Positions 31,783 through 43,316 of a DNA stretch of 64,000 nucleotides are shown here, piece after piece (the first letter of the stretch is position 1; every line of letters begins with the position of its first letter). Source of the stretch: Siphonodentalium dalli (lineage: Eukaryota; Mollusca; Scaphopoda; Gadilida; Siphonodentaliidae); contig CP136061.1 in NCBI GenBank assembly GCA_032622095.1, positions 98,269,345 to 98,333,344 of the forward strand, written 5' to 3'. Below the pieces are notes generated by a model, which saw only the letters and a program-made list of their open reading frames with translations, was not told the DNA's origin and ran no database searches. Made by a program: the position numbers and the translations under genes.

Positions 31783-32060
31783 AATACTGATTACCAGTTA
31801 ATAGAGATGAGTGTACCACCCCATACCCCCATGAATCCTGATTACCAGTTAATAGAGAGGAGTGTACCACCCCATACCCCCATGAATACTGATTACCAGT
31901 TAATATAGAGTAGTGTACCACCCCATACCCACATGAATACTGATTACCAGTTAATAGAGATGAGTGTACCATCCCATACCCACATGAATCGTGATTACCA
32001 GTTAATAGAGAGGAGTGTACCACCCCATACCCCCCATGAATCGCGATTACCAGTTAATAG
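31783..32060. repeat. ~51-bp minisatellite, about 5 units
   Basis: Units of GATTACCAGTTAATAGAGA, then GAGTGTACCA, then CCCCATACCCCCATGAAT, with few differences. Found in the lectin intron. Confidence 0.9.
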
Positions 32061-32245
32061 AGTGTCATCTCCGGATATAACACAATGAGAGAATCTGAGG
32101 TCGGCTCCCGATCAGACGGTGTGTCTAACATAGTGTCATCTCCGAATATAACACCATGAGAGGATCTGAGGTCGGCTCCCGATCAAACGGTGTGTCTAAC
32201 ATAGTGTCATCTCCGGACATAACACCATGAGATGATCTGAGGTCT
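32060..32245. repeat. ~73-bp minisatellite, about 2.6 units
   Basis: Units contain AGTGTCATCTCCGGATATAA, CTGAGGTCGGCTCCCGATCA and GGTGTGTCTAACAT. It begins exactly where the 51-bp array ends. Confidence 0.9.
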
Positions 32246-33019
32246 AGGTTTCGAGACACCGTGCATGACCGAGCCCTCGAATAAAACTTGTTCCAGTGGA
32301 TAGAGGGATCAATCCAACGTAAGGCTATATAGGGTGGAATCCGTTTCTTCCTGAATTGTCGCATAGTTCAAAACGATATTGTTCTTGTCACTGTCACCAA
32401 ATTTCTGTATTTACACTATTATCGTCGGTTGTCACACAACATATATTCGATACGAATTTACTCGGTATCATTTGCGAGTTATTTTGCGACACATAATGAA
32501 TAAGACGAAAACAAAACAAGATTGGAAGCTGCTCATGAAATTTTGACACTTTTATAGAAATTATTGACTGGTATACATTAACTATATCTATATTTCACGG
32601 AAGTGGTAATCCAGGCAAACGGAATGATCTAGAGTTACATTTAGTTGATTCTATTCCTATAAATCTCATCACAATGATCACATATATATTGAGATAAAGT
32701 TAATGTTTTCATTGGCCATATAGTTGAAGGCTGTTCTCGTGTGTTCGAATTTGTAAATTCAAACATATAGAACGAAGCTATTCACAGACGTTCTATATAC
32801 ATACGGACCACAGGGCACTTACAACTGTTACCGCGTTTATACTATACTCTAGGCATATGTTAGATATTTGGTACAGCTGCATGCTATATGTATGTGTCTC
32901 CGTGATATACAGAGCATTGCCCTTTGGACATGCCTGGGACCATACATAAATAACACACAAGGCTACGATTTTTAGAAGCTTTTCAAATGGTTTTTTAATG
33001 CAAATCACATTGTTTTAGA
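32246..33019. other. No gene recognised
   Basis: AT-rich intron-like sequence. No supported frame. Confidence 0.4.
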
Positions 33020-33102
33020 TTGGGTGGGATTAGAAACCCAGCCCGTGACGACGAAAAAGCCTTGCGACTCGAAGTCCGAAGAAATACCATATGGCCAGCG
33101 AA
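33020..33102 (-). mobile_element. tRNA-derived SINE or tRNA pseudogene
   Basis: On the minus strand an A-box-like TGGCCATATGG (33098-33088) is followed by a T-arm-like TGGGTTTCTAATCCCA (33039-33024). The loop departs from TTCRANY, so a functional tRNA is unlikely. Confidence 0.4.
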
Positions 33103-33189
33103 TCGACCATAGATTGTTCTGTGTCGCTGATCATTCTAACACTTATCTCGCCGTATCCATGGACTTTGTTCAGCTTGAATGATTTGATA

Positions 33190-33580
33190 GCTTATTCTAC
33201 GTCGGATTAGGTAAAAATCAAATTTTGGCATTATTTTAATTTCTTCGGAAAGTTTGATAGGTTATGTTTGGAGTCATTGATGGTTGAGTTTGCAATAAAC
33301 TCCATTATATATAAGAATTCCGTATGGAAGTTATCGGCTACCTTATTTACATCTGTTGTGTGATTCATGAGGTCATTCCAGTATACTGATTGGAGTATTC
33401 TATTTGCATGTGAAAAGTTAGCTTTCCTATAGTGCCACACCTTTCTTTCGAAGGATGGTGCCCGAGTATTATTTAACTATATTGTAGCGTACACACCTAA
33501 ATGGTCTGAAACTCCGATGTCTAAAGTATTAGCTTCTAAGACAGGAACCACCAACGTGAACAGTGAAGTGATGTGGGCCG
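33190..33580 (-). mobile_element. LINE fragment: end of endonuclease and start of RT linker
   Basis: The minus strand reads LDIGVSDHLGVYATI, whose SDH is the last catalytic block of the apurinic-like endonuclease of LINEs. After a stop it reads VWHYRKANFSHANRILQSVY, WNDL and FHTEFLYIMEFI, the usual linker between endonuclease and reverse transcriptase. It is truncated at both ends and disrupted by a stop near 33475. It may or may not be the same family as the tail at 13560. Confidence 0.6.
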
Positions 33581-33581
33581 T

Positions 33582-33691
33582 ATAGTATCACGGCGAGTTG
33601 ACTAGGTCAGATCGCCGTATCAAACGCCGAATTGCCGTAGGCAGAGAGTTTGATGTGGCGATCTGACCTCGTCAAAGAGACGTGATACTAT
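33582..33691. repeat. 110-bp palindrome
   Basis: Imperfect inverted repeat. The left arm starts ATAGTATCACGGCGAGTT and includes GAGGTCAGATCGCC-type sequence. The right arm ends CGTGATACTAT. Confidence 0.65.
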
Positions 33692-33766
33692 TATTATATG
33701 ACTTAATATGTGACTTAAATTTATCCAAGAATTCACTTAATTACCCAAAAATACTCCATAGTAATA

Positions 33767-33859
33767 TCACACGGCACAATCGTTTCGACGATTCTACGAC
33801 CAATTCCACGATTCTGCGGCTTGACAACCACGGTGCTGCGGCAGTTCAACGATTCTGCG
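33767..33859 (+). repeat. Left arm of a 93-bp long-distance inverted repeat
   Basis: Starts TCACACGGCACAATCGTTTC and contains repeated CGATTCTGCGG. The inverse partner is at 37062-37153. The pair may be the termini of a ~3.4-kb element. Confidence 0.6.
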
Positions 33860-33869
33860 GCCTTATTAT

Positions 33870-34780
33870 ACGTGATATTTTATGACAAACATAGATAAAG
33901 GGGCCTTTTACTGAATTGGGACGATAAAAGTGGGCTTCTTCTTGCATGCATCGTGTAGAGTAGACTGTGCAGGTCCACCAGGTTAATTCACGGAATACAT
34001 ACGAAGATGAGATATATACATAAAATGAGTCACAATCGGCTCGGTCAAGTCTGGATAATCCGATCAAATCGCGAACCGATCGCAAAAAGTAATTTCTTGG
34101 GCTACACGGGGACATTAACGGTGCGAAAATTAACATCCAACGTAAGCTTTGATAAGCATAAATGTATTATTTGTCAAATTCGTACCCCCGTTGACGCAAT
34201 ATTCAATTAAACTATACACAGAAATGCAGTAACGGTGTCAACTATTTGACAACGCCCCGCTTCGACCATGACAACGACGATTGGGCGACTCGTTGAACGG
34301 TACTTTTCATTTGTATACGATGTATCGGTCACTGCACTGTCATCGGACAGCTTATTTATGCGTATAAGCCCGTGTATGCTGCATCAATAAATGTTTGGAA
34401 CAGTGCCTTCGTTGTACAATGCACATGTCCTGGATTCAATACAGTAGTGTGTATTTACTGATCCCCACATGTGAAGCTATAGAGACCAAGTCACATAAGA
34501 GATATAGTGGATTGGACAAAGCCTGACACACATGCTCGTGTAAAAATATATGTTGATGCGGGTCGTAAACACAAGCCAACCACTGACTATTGACTATAAA
34601 TGAGTATGTTGGACTAGTATGCATATAGTATGAATTTTATTTGATACATTGTTTTGAAAACTGTACAAATATTTATCGACAACACGAATTTTGTATTTTC
34701 GCATTCCGGCTAATCTTCAGCCGTAACATTACTTCGTACTCGATAGACTTTCATATAGACTATAGAAACAGCCATATGCG
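33870..34780. other. No gene recognised
   Basis: AT-rich. No supported frame or repeat seen. Confidence 0.4.
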
Positions 34781-35100
34781 TGCGGCGTGACCTTGGCCTT
34801 GAAATCGGGTCAATTCAAGGTCAAATCGATAATTTTGATGGGATTTTCACGAAATTTGATACACTGGGTTACTTTTGTCCACTGAGTGTTTTGGACGGGT
34901 CAAATCGTGACCCCGACCTGACCTTCAAAATGATCAATTCAAAGTCAAGTCGGGTAAAACCGGATGGATTTCGACGGGCACGTTTGTCGGGTACTTTTGT
35001 CCGGGCAGTGTTTTGGACTGGTCAAATCGTGACCCCACTTGACCTTGACCTTCAAAATGGACAATTCAAGGTCAAAGCCCGGACGAAGTCGGGTCACCTT
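34781..35100. repeat. ~150-bp tandem repeat, about 2 units
   Basis: Units hold TGACCTT, GGGTACTTTTGTCC, GTTTTGGAC(G/T)GGTCAAATCG and TGACCCC. The forward 111-codon frame follows the repeat and is not called as a gene. Confidence 0.7.
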
Positions 35101-35104
35101 CTAG

Positions 35105-35150
35105 TATCTATATAAAAGCTGAGTGTGTGTGTCTTTCTGTAACTATGTCA
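35105..35150 (+). mobile_element. Helitron-like 5' end
   Basis: TATCTATATAAAAGCTGAGT followed by GTGTGTGTCTTTCTGTAACT resembles the 5' terminus of animal Helitron/Helentron elements. The 3' end was not identified. Confidence 0.35.
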
Positions 35151-35404
35151 TGCTTTACGATGCGTTCAAAATATATGACCCTCATATCCATTGCGCCCAA
35201 TTTTTTATCATTTTCTGCACCACATCTTAGAATAAGCGAGATCACCGAGTCGCGGCCATATTGGATTACACAGACCCCATTCCGCGGTTTAAGTCTACGT
35301 GTCAAAGTTCTGGAGGTGCATTCCATATCATGATTTTTTAATATTCATGAAATACATGTCCGCGTTCACGGAAAATATATAGCGGTAATTAAGGACGGAT
35401 GATA

Positions 35405-35850
35405 TAAATGATTTATATAGAGGATCCCCAACGAGAAATGTTGGGATATAACATTTTATAAAACGAGTTTGATAACTTTCTTTATACCCTTTTTTAAAAT
35501 ATCAAAATCTTTAAAAGAAGCTGAAAATGCATGCACAATGGATATATTTACGGTGTCGGCCGAGACGCTACACAAAGGTATACGACAGAATAGCGCACTC
35601 TGGCTGGCGACGAAAAAATATAGTCCCCCAATTTTCCTCTTTGTTTTTGTATCTATTTTCGTCAAAGCAAAGGAGTTGGGACCAAAATTTCCAATATCTA
35701 ATGTTGGTGTCATGCGCGGCTTTTCGAAAGTACTATTAATCCGCGCGGTCATTGCGGGTGTGATGTCAAGTATCCCGGGAAGCACGCACATATTCATCAT
35801 TAGTGGATATAAGGAAATATGCAATATTAGGATCTTTTAATGATACAATA
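35405..35850 (-). mobile_element. Hairpin-ended repeat element, inverted copy
   Basis: Shares GATATAACATTTTATAAAAC, AGTCCCCCAATTTTCCTCTT and TTTTCGTCAAAGCAAAG with the inverse complement of 42480-42850 and 54690-55205. It accounts for the overlapping open frames on both strands here. Confidence 0.55.
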
Positions 35851-36104
35851 TATACAACTTTTGAAAAAAACACATTTAAAATGGAACATTATTTTGTCTT
35901 GAATGTGTCTTTACTTCCTCTTGTGTTGTGGTAAGGAAATCAATATTATTTTTGTTAATCCGTCTTTTTAGCTCGTTTTCCTTCTTAAAATATGATTATG
36001 TGATAAAGTGGATTTCAAATTCGTCCCAGTTATTTGCAAAATAATTTATTAACATTGTCCATTTTAAAGTCAGCTTGAAAAAAACACATTAGAGATTATC
36101 TATC

Positions 36105-36240
36105 CCTCCCCCATTTCCCTATCTCTCTCCCTATCTCTCTCCCCTCTCTCTCCACTCTCTCTCCCCTCTCTCTCTCCCCTCTCGCCACCCCCTCCTCCTC
36201 TCTCCCTCCCCTCATATCTCCCCGTCCCCTCTTTCTCCCT
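36105..36240. repeat. CT-rich simple repeat
   Basis: TCTCTC/TCCC-rich tract of about 130 bases. A polypyrimidine stretch. Confidence 0.9.
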
Positions 36241-36244
36241 ATAT

Positions 36245-37061
36245 ATATATTAAGTTTCATGTGTGGAGTTAATTTCTAAGGCGACCATTCTCCACCATCG
36301 ATACCACAGCGCAACTGAGAATAAGACATGTTGGCGATAAGAAAATACCGAGGCATTGTGAGTCGACTGCGTACAGACGGCCGGAAGGAAAGTTGGATAG
36401 GCGGAAAGGCAATCATGTAATGTGTAGTGCACATATATGGAAATTAAACATGTACAGTATAGCAATATACGATTCGACATTACTTTATTTTCCTCAGCTC
36501 AAATAAAAGAGTCTTAATCTCGTAGGCCTGAGGTCGTGTGATTCATATGCGTATTCATGTCTATAGCGAGCGTGCCATTAATTAGAAAACGACTTCTCGT
36601 GAGCACAATTTAATGAAATTTCAATTGCTGGTCGCACAATCGTCGCTGTCATAGTCGACTCATCGGCGTTGTCAATTGAATGCGATGATACCCCCGCAAA
36701 TATGGACACAGCGCCATCAATCACAAAACTGAGGTTAACATCAGTTGTGAAAAATCACCCAAAGACGTATGGCTATGTTATTATTTGGTTTCCACTCAAT
36801 TTTATAGGACATTATATATATTTTCTAAACTCTGAAGACGAAATTCACTCAGTGATGTGTGTAAAACCAGAACAACCGGTCTATTTGTGTCAAAGATTAT
36901 GTATTGTTGTGCTAACTGTCTAGTGCTGAACTCTCTATCGATTATCGAATCGAAGATCGCCGTACCTAATAGAAATATAATATATGGTACATATACCTGT
37001 CCGTATTTCTGGATTTATTCATTCTTTAATTTTTTTTTAGTTTTTATCGCATCGGCCTGGT
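36245..37061. other. No gene recognised
   Basis: AT-rich. No supported frame. Confidence 0.4.
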
Positions 37062-37153
37062 CGCAGAATCGTTAAATTGCCGCAGCACCGTGGTTGTCAA
37101 GCCGCAGAATCGTGGAATTGGTCGCAGAATCGTCGAAACGATTGTGCCGTGTG
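37062..37153 (-). repeat. Right arm of the long-distance inverted repeat
   Basis: Inverse complement of 33767-33859 with a few mismatches; ends CGATTGTGCCGTGTGA. Confidence 0.6.
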
Positions 37154-37780
37154 AATATATCATATCCTTGGACTATATTTTCCGTCAATACACCAGCCTC
37201 GTTCTCGTTTCAAAGTATCATAATACCACACCGTGGATTCCGATGTTCCGGAAACAATCACCAGAAAATACCGTATTTTAGCGAGAAAAACCACAGTCAT
37301 ATAATAAAACTACTACGTTTTTGTTTCTTTTGGAAACTTACTCATTCCAGGTCCAAATGACTTGGGTGCAGGTTCAGTAACCGGGCGTGGTACATACATT
37401 AAATTGGTGTAATATTCCATTTATGTGTTATGGACATTACGCTAGCTCTATACCAAACATGTTAATTGACTTTACGAACCACCCAATTTGCTGTTTTGTT
37501 TTTATACAGTATAACATAATTTAAATAGGATAACATTATGTCATCTTACAGTCGAAATCATATATGATGGATGTAATAGTTACAACGTTCCATTGTTATT
37601 ACTGAGATCAACAAAGATTTCCAAATCACAACAATTGTCTTTATCGGTTACATACCTTTATTCCGAAGACCCAAATGTTCGATATTCCGAAGTTCCGATA
37701 CGTTTTCCGCAGTGGCGTTGTGGACGAGTAGCCCACTTTCATTCCGGCCTTGGTTTTGTGGTCGATGACTTGGGTATCGT

Positions 37781-38244
37781 ATATGTGACCCGCCATATCA
37801 AATCCAGTCGTAAGTCGGGAATTTTTTTCCCTGTGCCAATGCATTCTCTTATATATGCGATTCGACCATAGGTCGCCTCGCATATATAAGACAATGCATT
37901 GGCCTAACAATTTTTTACAATTTTAATAATTTGTTCTTGTATTCTTTAACAATTTTATAATTTCACCCATACAGAGCCCCAGACAAACATGAGCAGACGA
38001 CACTCTTCTATATGCTTATATATATGTTTGGGGCTCCCTGCAGGGTAATGGATGTTTTTTATTCTTTGTCCTAAAAATTGTAAGAAACATTTATTTTAAA
38101 AAAATGATGAAAAATTGTTAGGCCAATGCATTCTCTTATATATGCGAGGCGACCTATGGTCGACTCGCATATATAAGATATTGCATTGGCACAGGGTAAA
38201 CAAATCCCGACTTACGACTGGTTTTGATATGGTGGGTCACATAT
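37781..38244. mobile_element. Nested palindrome, 464 bp, copy A
   Basis: Outer arms of ~145 bp (ATATGTGACCCGCCATATCA and its complement) each contain their own hairpin (TCTTATATATGCG...CGCATATATAAGA around CGACCATAGGTCG). The centre carries a third stem, GAGCCCCAGACAAACAT/ATATGTTTGGGGCTC. It is a foldback-like structure with no protein. Confidence 0.75.
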
Positions 38245-38749
38245 GTGCTTACCAAAGCATGGGAGAAAAAACAGGCATTTCCACAAGTGATTTAGTGGCT
38301 GAAATCGACATTCCATTCTAGGTTATTCCCTCTCCATTTGCTTTCGATTATACAATTTTACACGAACTGAGGAGGTTTTCTGCGATCAGAAACTGTGCGC
38401 TTATAGTATGGTATATAGCATAGTAACACATATCGAAACATGTGACTACGTTTCACGACACTCTGAGTTCGAGATACGCAACAGGATACAATGTTCATAT
38501 GCGGCAATCCGTCAACCGAAAATTGCTACAATACTCGAATTTATTGTGTTAGAGTGTTAAACCTTCCCATCACTAGCATCAAGCTATCAGTTTCAGCTGG
38601 CAAGTGCTTCTATACATGTACATGTATATAATAAATATTCTTCAAACTTGCACTCTAAAACTTTGAACCGACAATAATTATGATTTTATAGTATTATAAT
38701 ACATGAAATCTCAACTGAATTTCAGCTATTGCTGTTTTCTTGAGGGACC

Positions 38750-39440
38750 CTGTTTAACTATGGTTTATTAATTTTTTTGATTACTATAGTATTACCACCC
38801 AAAAAGGCCATTGTAATTCACGTTGGCCACCAGCAAGGTTATAAGCCGTTTATTTCACTTTGATTACCATGGTTTTACCACCCAATTTACAACAGTCTTT
38901 TGAGTGGTAAAACTATGGTAATAATGGAAATTACAATATTGAAAAAACAATAGTTAATTTACAATGGTTGTTTGTGTGGTGAAGCAATAGTAATAAAACA
39001 AAAATAATAAATTTTCAACGGTTCTTTGGATGGTAAAACTATGGTAATCAATCATCACGGTGATTACCATAGCGAAATATACAACAGTTAATTTACAACG
39101 GTCTTTTGAGTGTTAAAACTATGGTAATCATCATAATACCATGGAGGCATAGTAATTATCATGGAGGCATGGTGCAACAATGGTAAATTAACTACTGTTT
39201 TTTTACTATATATTTACCGCTCAAATAACCGTTGTAAAACTATGGTTTTACCACAACCGTTTTAAATTTACCACCCAAATCACGATTGTAAATTAACCAC
39301 TCAAATCACCGTTGTAAATTTATCACTCAAATAACCGTTATAAATTAACTATAGTTTCAGATAACCATTGTAAATTAACTGTTGTTTTTTATTATGGTAA
39401 ACCATAGTTCTACTATAGTAAAACAATAGTAAATGTTTAT
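38750..39440. repeat. Inverted tandem array of a ~40-bp unit, copy A
   Basis: Units such as CAACGGTCTTTTGAGTGGTA and AACTATGGTAAT lie mainly in one orientation left of ~39150 and in the opposite orientation right of it (TTACCACTCAAATAACCGTT). Confidence 0.75.
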
Positions 39441-40009
39441 AAGGGTTACTTCCCAGCGGTTGAAACAATTCTAGTTAACCACCTCATCGGATCGTATCGC
39501 ATAGGCAATTATCAAATTCACACATGATGGACCCGCACTCCCGCCCCCCCCCCCGTTGCCTCGTTTGACACTAGGGAAAATATACTGGTAATGTTACTGG
39601 AAAGACTGCTGTATGGTATGATGTTGGTCACTAATCTATATGATGTCACGGAGACAACTCCAATAATACACATTTTAACAAAGAACGGACACTACCACGA
39701 ATACTACGATCCTGTTTTACATCGGGGGAAACATGCTACGGATTTGTTCCCATAAATGGTCTTTCAGCACAACATTAACCAATAAATGATTGTTCAGTCG
39801 TACATTTCAATTATGGGACGTGTGAGCATTGTACATGTATATATACATTTATTAGTATTATAGTATTTACCTCATGGCCAGGTGGATGTGGATTATGACT
39901 CCTTCGATTCCCTGTCGCGACGTCACCGAATGCTTCCATGGTCCACATATTGGTGGAGGCTTTAAAATAATTTAATTTGCATATCAATTGACCGCCCTTA
40001 CAATACTCT

Positions 40010-40270
40010 GACCTTCGGAGTATCGGATCTTCGGAGTATCGGACTTTCGAATTATCGGACATTCGGACTACTCGGCCTTCGGAGTATCGGACTTACGAGT
40101 ATCGGATATTCGGAGTATCAGACCTTCCGTGTCCATATGGAACCCTCGTAGTATTGGGTCTTCGGAATATAGCATCTTCTGAGTAGCGAACCTTCTTAAT
40201 ATGGGACCTTCGTAATATAGGGTCTTCTGAGCATAGGACTTTCGATCGAACCTTCGGAATAAAGGGTCGA
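40010..40270. repeat. ~17-bp minisatellite CGGACCTTCGGAGTAT, copy A
   Basis: Many variant units of (C/T)CTTCGGAGTATCGGA. Copy B has fewer units (53400-53620), so it is a variable-number repeat. Confidence 0.85.
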
Positions 40271-40451
40271 CGCCCTTTTACCGATGTCCGTAGAATATTT
40301 ACCCCCCCCCCCAATGTTCAACGGCGACCAAAATAATGAGAAGAGATTCAGCTAAAAACCAGACGCGTGAGCAGTACGTGTCAGTCCTGTGTTTTATCGT
40401 ACATTATTTTGTACACAAACTGATTTGCATGTTCGATGTACATTTTCTCAG

Positions 40452-40660
40452 ATCTCTACGTCGACGGAGAAAACACAGATGGCACTCAGACAGTCTACAG
40501 CTGGGACGGCACCGTGATGTCGTGGATCGACTGGAATCCTGGTCAACCGGAGTCACCGGCGGATCTGTACATGATGCTGAGAAAGGATGGGGGCGGCGTC
40601 TACAGGTCACACGATGATGACGGAGGAGGCAAAAAACCGACACTTTGTCAACGGCCTTAG
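40452..40660 (+). CDS. C-type lectin domain, C-terminal half, last exon (copy A)
   Basis: After acceptor TTTTCTCAG the first two bases complete a phase-1 codon. It then reads LYVDGENTDGTQTVYSWDGT, SWIDWNPGQPESPADLYMML, SHDDDGGGKKPTLCQRP and TAG at 40658-40660. WNPGQPE and the final Cys near the end are standard CTLD features. The two inner Cys (normally in ExCVxL and WxDxxC) are absent: Tyr stands at the first place. Carbohydrate binding through the usual calcium site is therefore doubtful. It joins in phase to the exon at 31067. One base change from copy B gives Asn instead of Lys in GE(N/K)TDG. Confidence 0.65.
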
Positions 40661-40753
40661 GGTTTCTGCGATGACAAATTCACACACACGTTGTTATGTA
40701 GTCCTGCTATAATATTGTATGGAGTATTCAGCCATTTATATATGCGTGTTGTT

Positions 40754-41908
40754 CAGTGTTCGCGCTGTCGGTAGCCAAATTAGCCAATGGCTAATCTTTT
40801 TCGAATTTGGCTAATAAAAATTTCATTTGGCTAAACTTTTGGCTAAACTTTTTTTGAACCCAAATGGAGACTGAAAGCGTGGAGCCAGAAAGCTAATTAA
40901 TAAAAGCGCTCAATAGATCGACATTCAAGACGAAGTTAGGTGACGAATGTATTTCATTATTTTCGTACTTATGAAATATCGTACAAAGGGAACCCCGATC
41001 GACAACTCTATCAACCAACCAAGCGATCACAAAGTGATATGCAATCATCTTTAGTTTTCACAAGACGGACATTCAAAGGTTGAATTATGACAATGTGAAG
41101 AAAGCAATGTTTTGTAAAGTGCATTGACGCCGGTATATAAGCAATTTGTTCGTAACAGGCTGTTTTAATCTGGAGAAAGATTATGTCACCCTGCACGAAG
41201 CAGCAAAAGGTCATTATTAATTTTTACATTTAATCCCCTAATCCCCCATTCAGCCCATTGTCTGTCTGATCACTCACGGTGCGCCTGCGCAATGCATGTA
41301 TATGATGACATTGTATTTATGACGGTAGAGGTTTATGAGCACCAAGTGTAAGACAATAGCTTAATCAGCCAAATGTGAATCACGACAGATATTTTGTGGC
41401 TATTTGTCGTCAATACCGATACAGTCAAAATAATATGCATGCTTTTATGACAGATTGTAATTTGATAATGGCGTAACAATATTAAGTTATTAGTTTCCAG
41501 ATGTCACTTAAATATTTACCCTTGGATAAATATTTAATGATTTTAAAAAAGATATTGATATAAAACAAAAAAATAATTACATTAAGAAGGACAATCCCGG
41601 GTTACCCCCCCCCCCCCCCAAATCACTCTTTCACATAAAGATTAATAAATTTGTAATAAATGATATATATAAAAATACTTCTAGTTCATCAAAATTGTTT
41701 AAATTATTGTGTATTTTACCTGTGTCTGTTAGATTTTACGTTTTAGTCATTAATTGTGAACCGACCAGAAAACGATGATTTAATTTGGCCAAAGTTTTTT
41801 TTTATTTGGCCAAAAAACATTTGGCTAAAGTTTTTTTCATTTGGCTAATAAAATTTTCATTTGGCTAAACTTTTGGCTAAAGTTTTTTTCGGTCCAGCGC
41901 GAACACTG
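40754..41908. mobile_element. hAT-like DNA transposon, non-autonomous, 1,155 bp
   Basis: Inverted ends CAGTGTTCGCGCTG and CAGCGCGAACACTG are flanked by the 8-bp direct repeat GTGTTGTT (40746-40753 and 41909-41916). The paralogous site in copy B (54108-54115) has a single GTGTTGTT. Subterminal (TTTGGCTAA) repeats occur at both ends. An 8-bp duplication with CAGTG-type ends points to the hAT superfamily. No transposase ORF is present. Confidence 0.88.
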
Positions 41909-42479
41909 GTGTTGTTAGAACGAACCGATGCTGATAAATCTTTACTGGCTTAAGATACCGGTCATATACATGACGCCTTCTACGTTTACACGTGTACCTG
42001 TTCAACCACGACATAACTAACTGACATTCGATTGGATGTTTCCCTTTAATCAAATTAACGCTATCGCAATATTATAACCTATTGTGGTTGGTTGACGGTA
42101 ACACAGTGTAAAATTAGCCATTTGGAGCCTATGCTCAACATCGGCGCGGAGCCATAATAACGTATATGTTTTTTTTCCGCCGACAGTCATGGTCATTCGC
42201 AGGAATTTGCATTTATTCCGGAAGAATAACAACACAAACTGTTGAAATCTCATGCGAAAGGAGGTCCATGCACGAAGAGCCGATGCACTGTTACATTTGT
42301 TTCAAGGATGTGGTCGGCTCTAGATGTACCATGTTATATTTTGCGCGGCTCTCTGATCAATTAAACAATTAAAGACGCCTTTTCGTAATAGTGCCGGAAC
42401 ATAACTTAGAATAGTTATGCTATATCGCACTCACTGTTGTAAGAAGACCCCCAATCAAAACGGCTCTTGGTAGTTTTGA

Positions 42480-42850
42480 TCCTTTTTCAGCAACGATATG
42501 ACAATATATCACATGAAACCCATAGTATATCATTAAAAAAGGCACAAAAACAAAGAGGCAAATTTGGGGACTATATTTTCCGTCCCCAGCCCGAGCGCGC
42601 AATATGGTTGTGAAGCGTTTCAGTCAACGCTGTAAATGTATGGATCTTTATTTTTTTTTTAAACATAAAGCTCTAGTTTATTTCATGTGATATACAAGAT
42701 CTTCGAACCGTTATGCTAGGATATAAGATTGTATAAAACTCATTTGATAAATTTGATTCACAACTCATCTACGACTCGTTGTGATTCAAATTTATCAAAG
42801 GTGTTTCATAAACTCTTATATCCCATCATAATGAGTTGGAGATCCTCTAA
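42480..42850 (+). mobile_element. Hairpin-ended repeat element, deleted copy
   Basis: Related to 29735-30535. Ends in a hairpin (GATAAATTTGATTCACAAC...GTTGTGATTCAAATTTATC). Lacks ~170 bases that are present in copy B. Confidence 0.6.
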
Positions 42851-43074
42851 AACTTAAATTGTAGATGATTTAAAATTCAGTGTATCTAACCAGCACCGGC
42901 TCGTTCTATTAACAAGGGCGATATATCAGCAGAATACAGAAGGTGGCAGAAGAATAGCAGACGAAAATGATAAAAAATGAGTCATGTTTGTTCTGGAAAC
43001 AAATTTGTTACAAATGATTCATAGTGTGCGTAGTATGGACTGCATAATCATATTGAAAGATTTCTGTTTATGTT

Positions 43075-43149
43075 AGGCCAATTAATTCTCTTATATATGC
43101 GAGGCGACCTATGGTCGACTCGCATAAATAAGAGAATGCAATGGCACAG
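43075..43149. repeat. Single hairpin related to the nested palindrome, copy A
   Basis: TCTTATATATGCGAGGCGAC and its inverse complement, flanked by TAGGCCAATTAATTC and GAATGCAATGGCACA. Same unit as the arms of 37781-38244. Confidence 0.7.
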
Positions 43150-43316
43150 TGTTTTCGCAAAATTTCAGGAAGCTCCAGTCATGAAAGTGTTAAGAAGATT
43201 TTGGCGTTCAAATTTCAAAACCTCGAAAAATTAGTGACCGAAGTCAATTGAATTCTTGTATCATCTCAACCGTCATATTTAGTTGGGATCGACTTGGGGA
43301 CGGGATCCATAGTGAG

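Noticed and set aside
31783-32245. Regularly spaced repeats, considered as a CRISPR array
   Set aside because: Units are adjacent minisatellite copies without unique spacers, in a eukaryotic intron.
37593-38321. ORFs of 68-92 codons in both duplication copies
   Set aside because: They run through the nested palindrome and appear on both strands; identity between copies reflects the duplication, not coding constraint.
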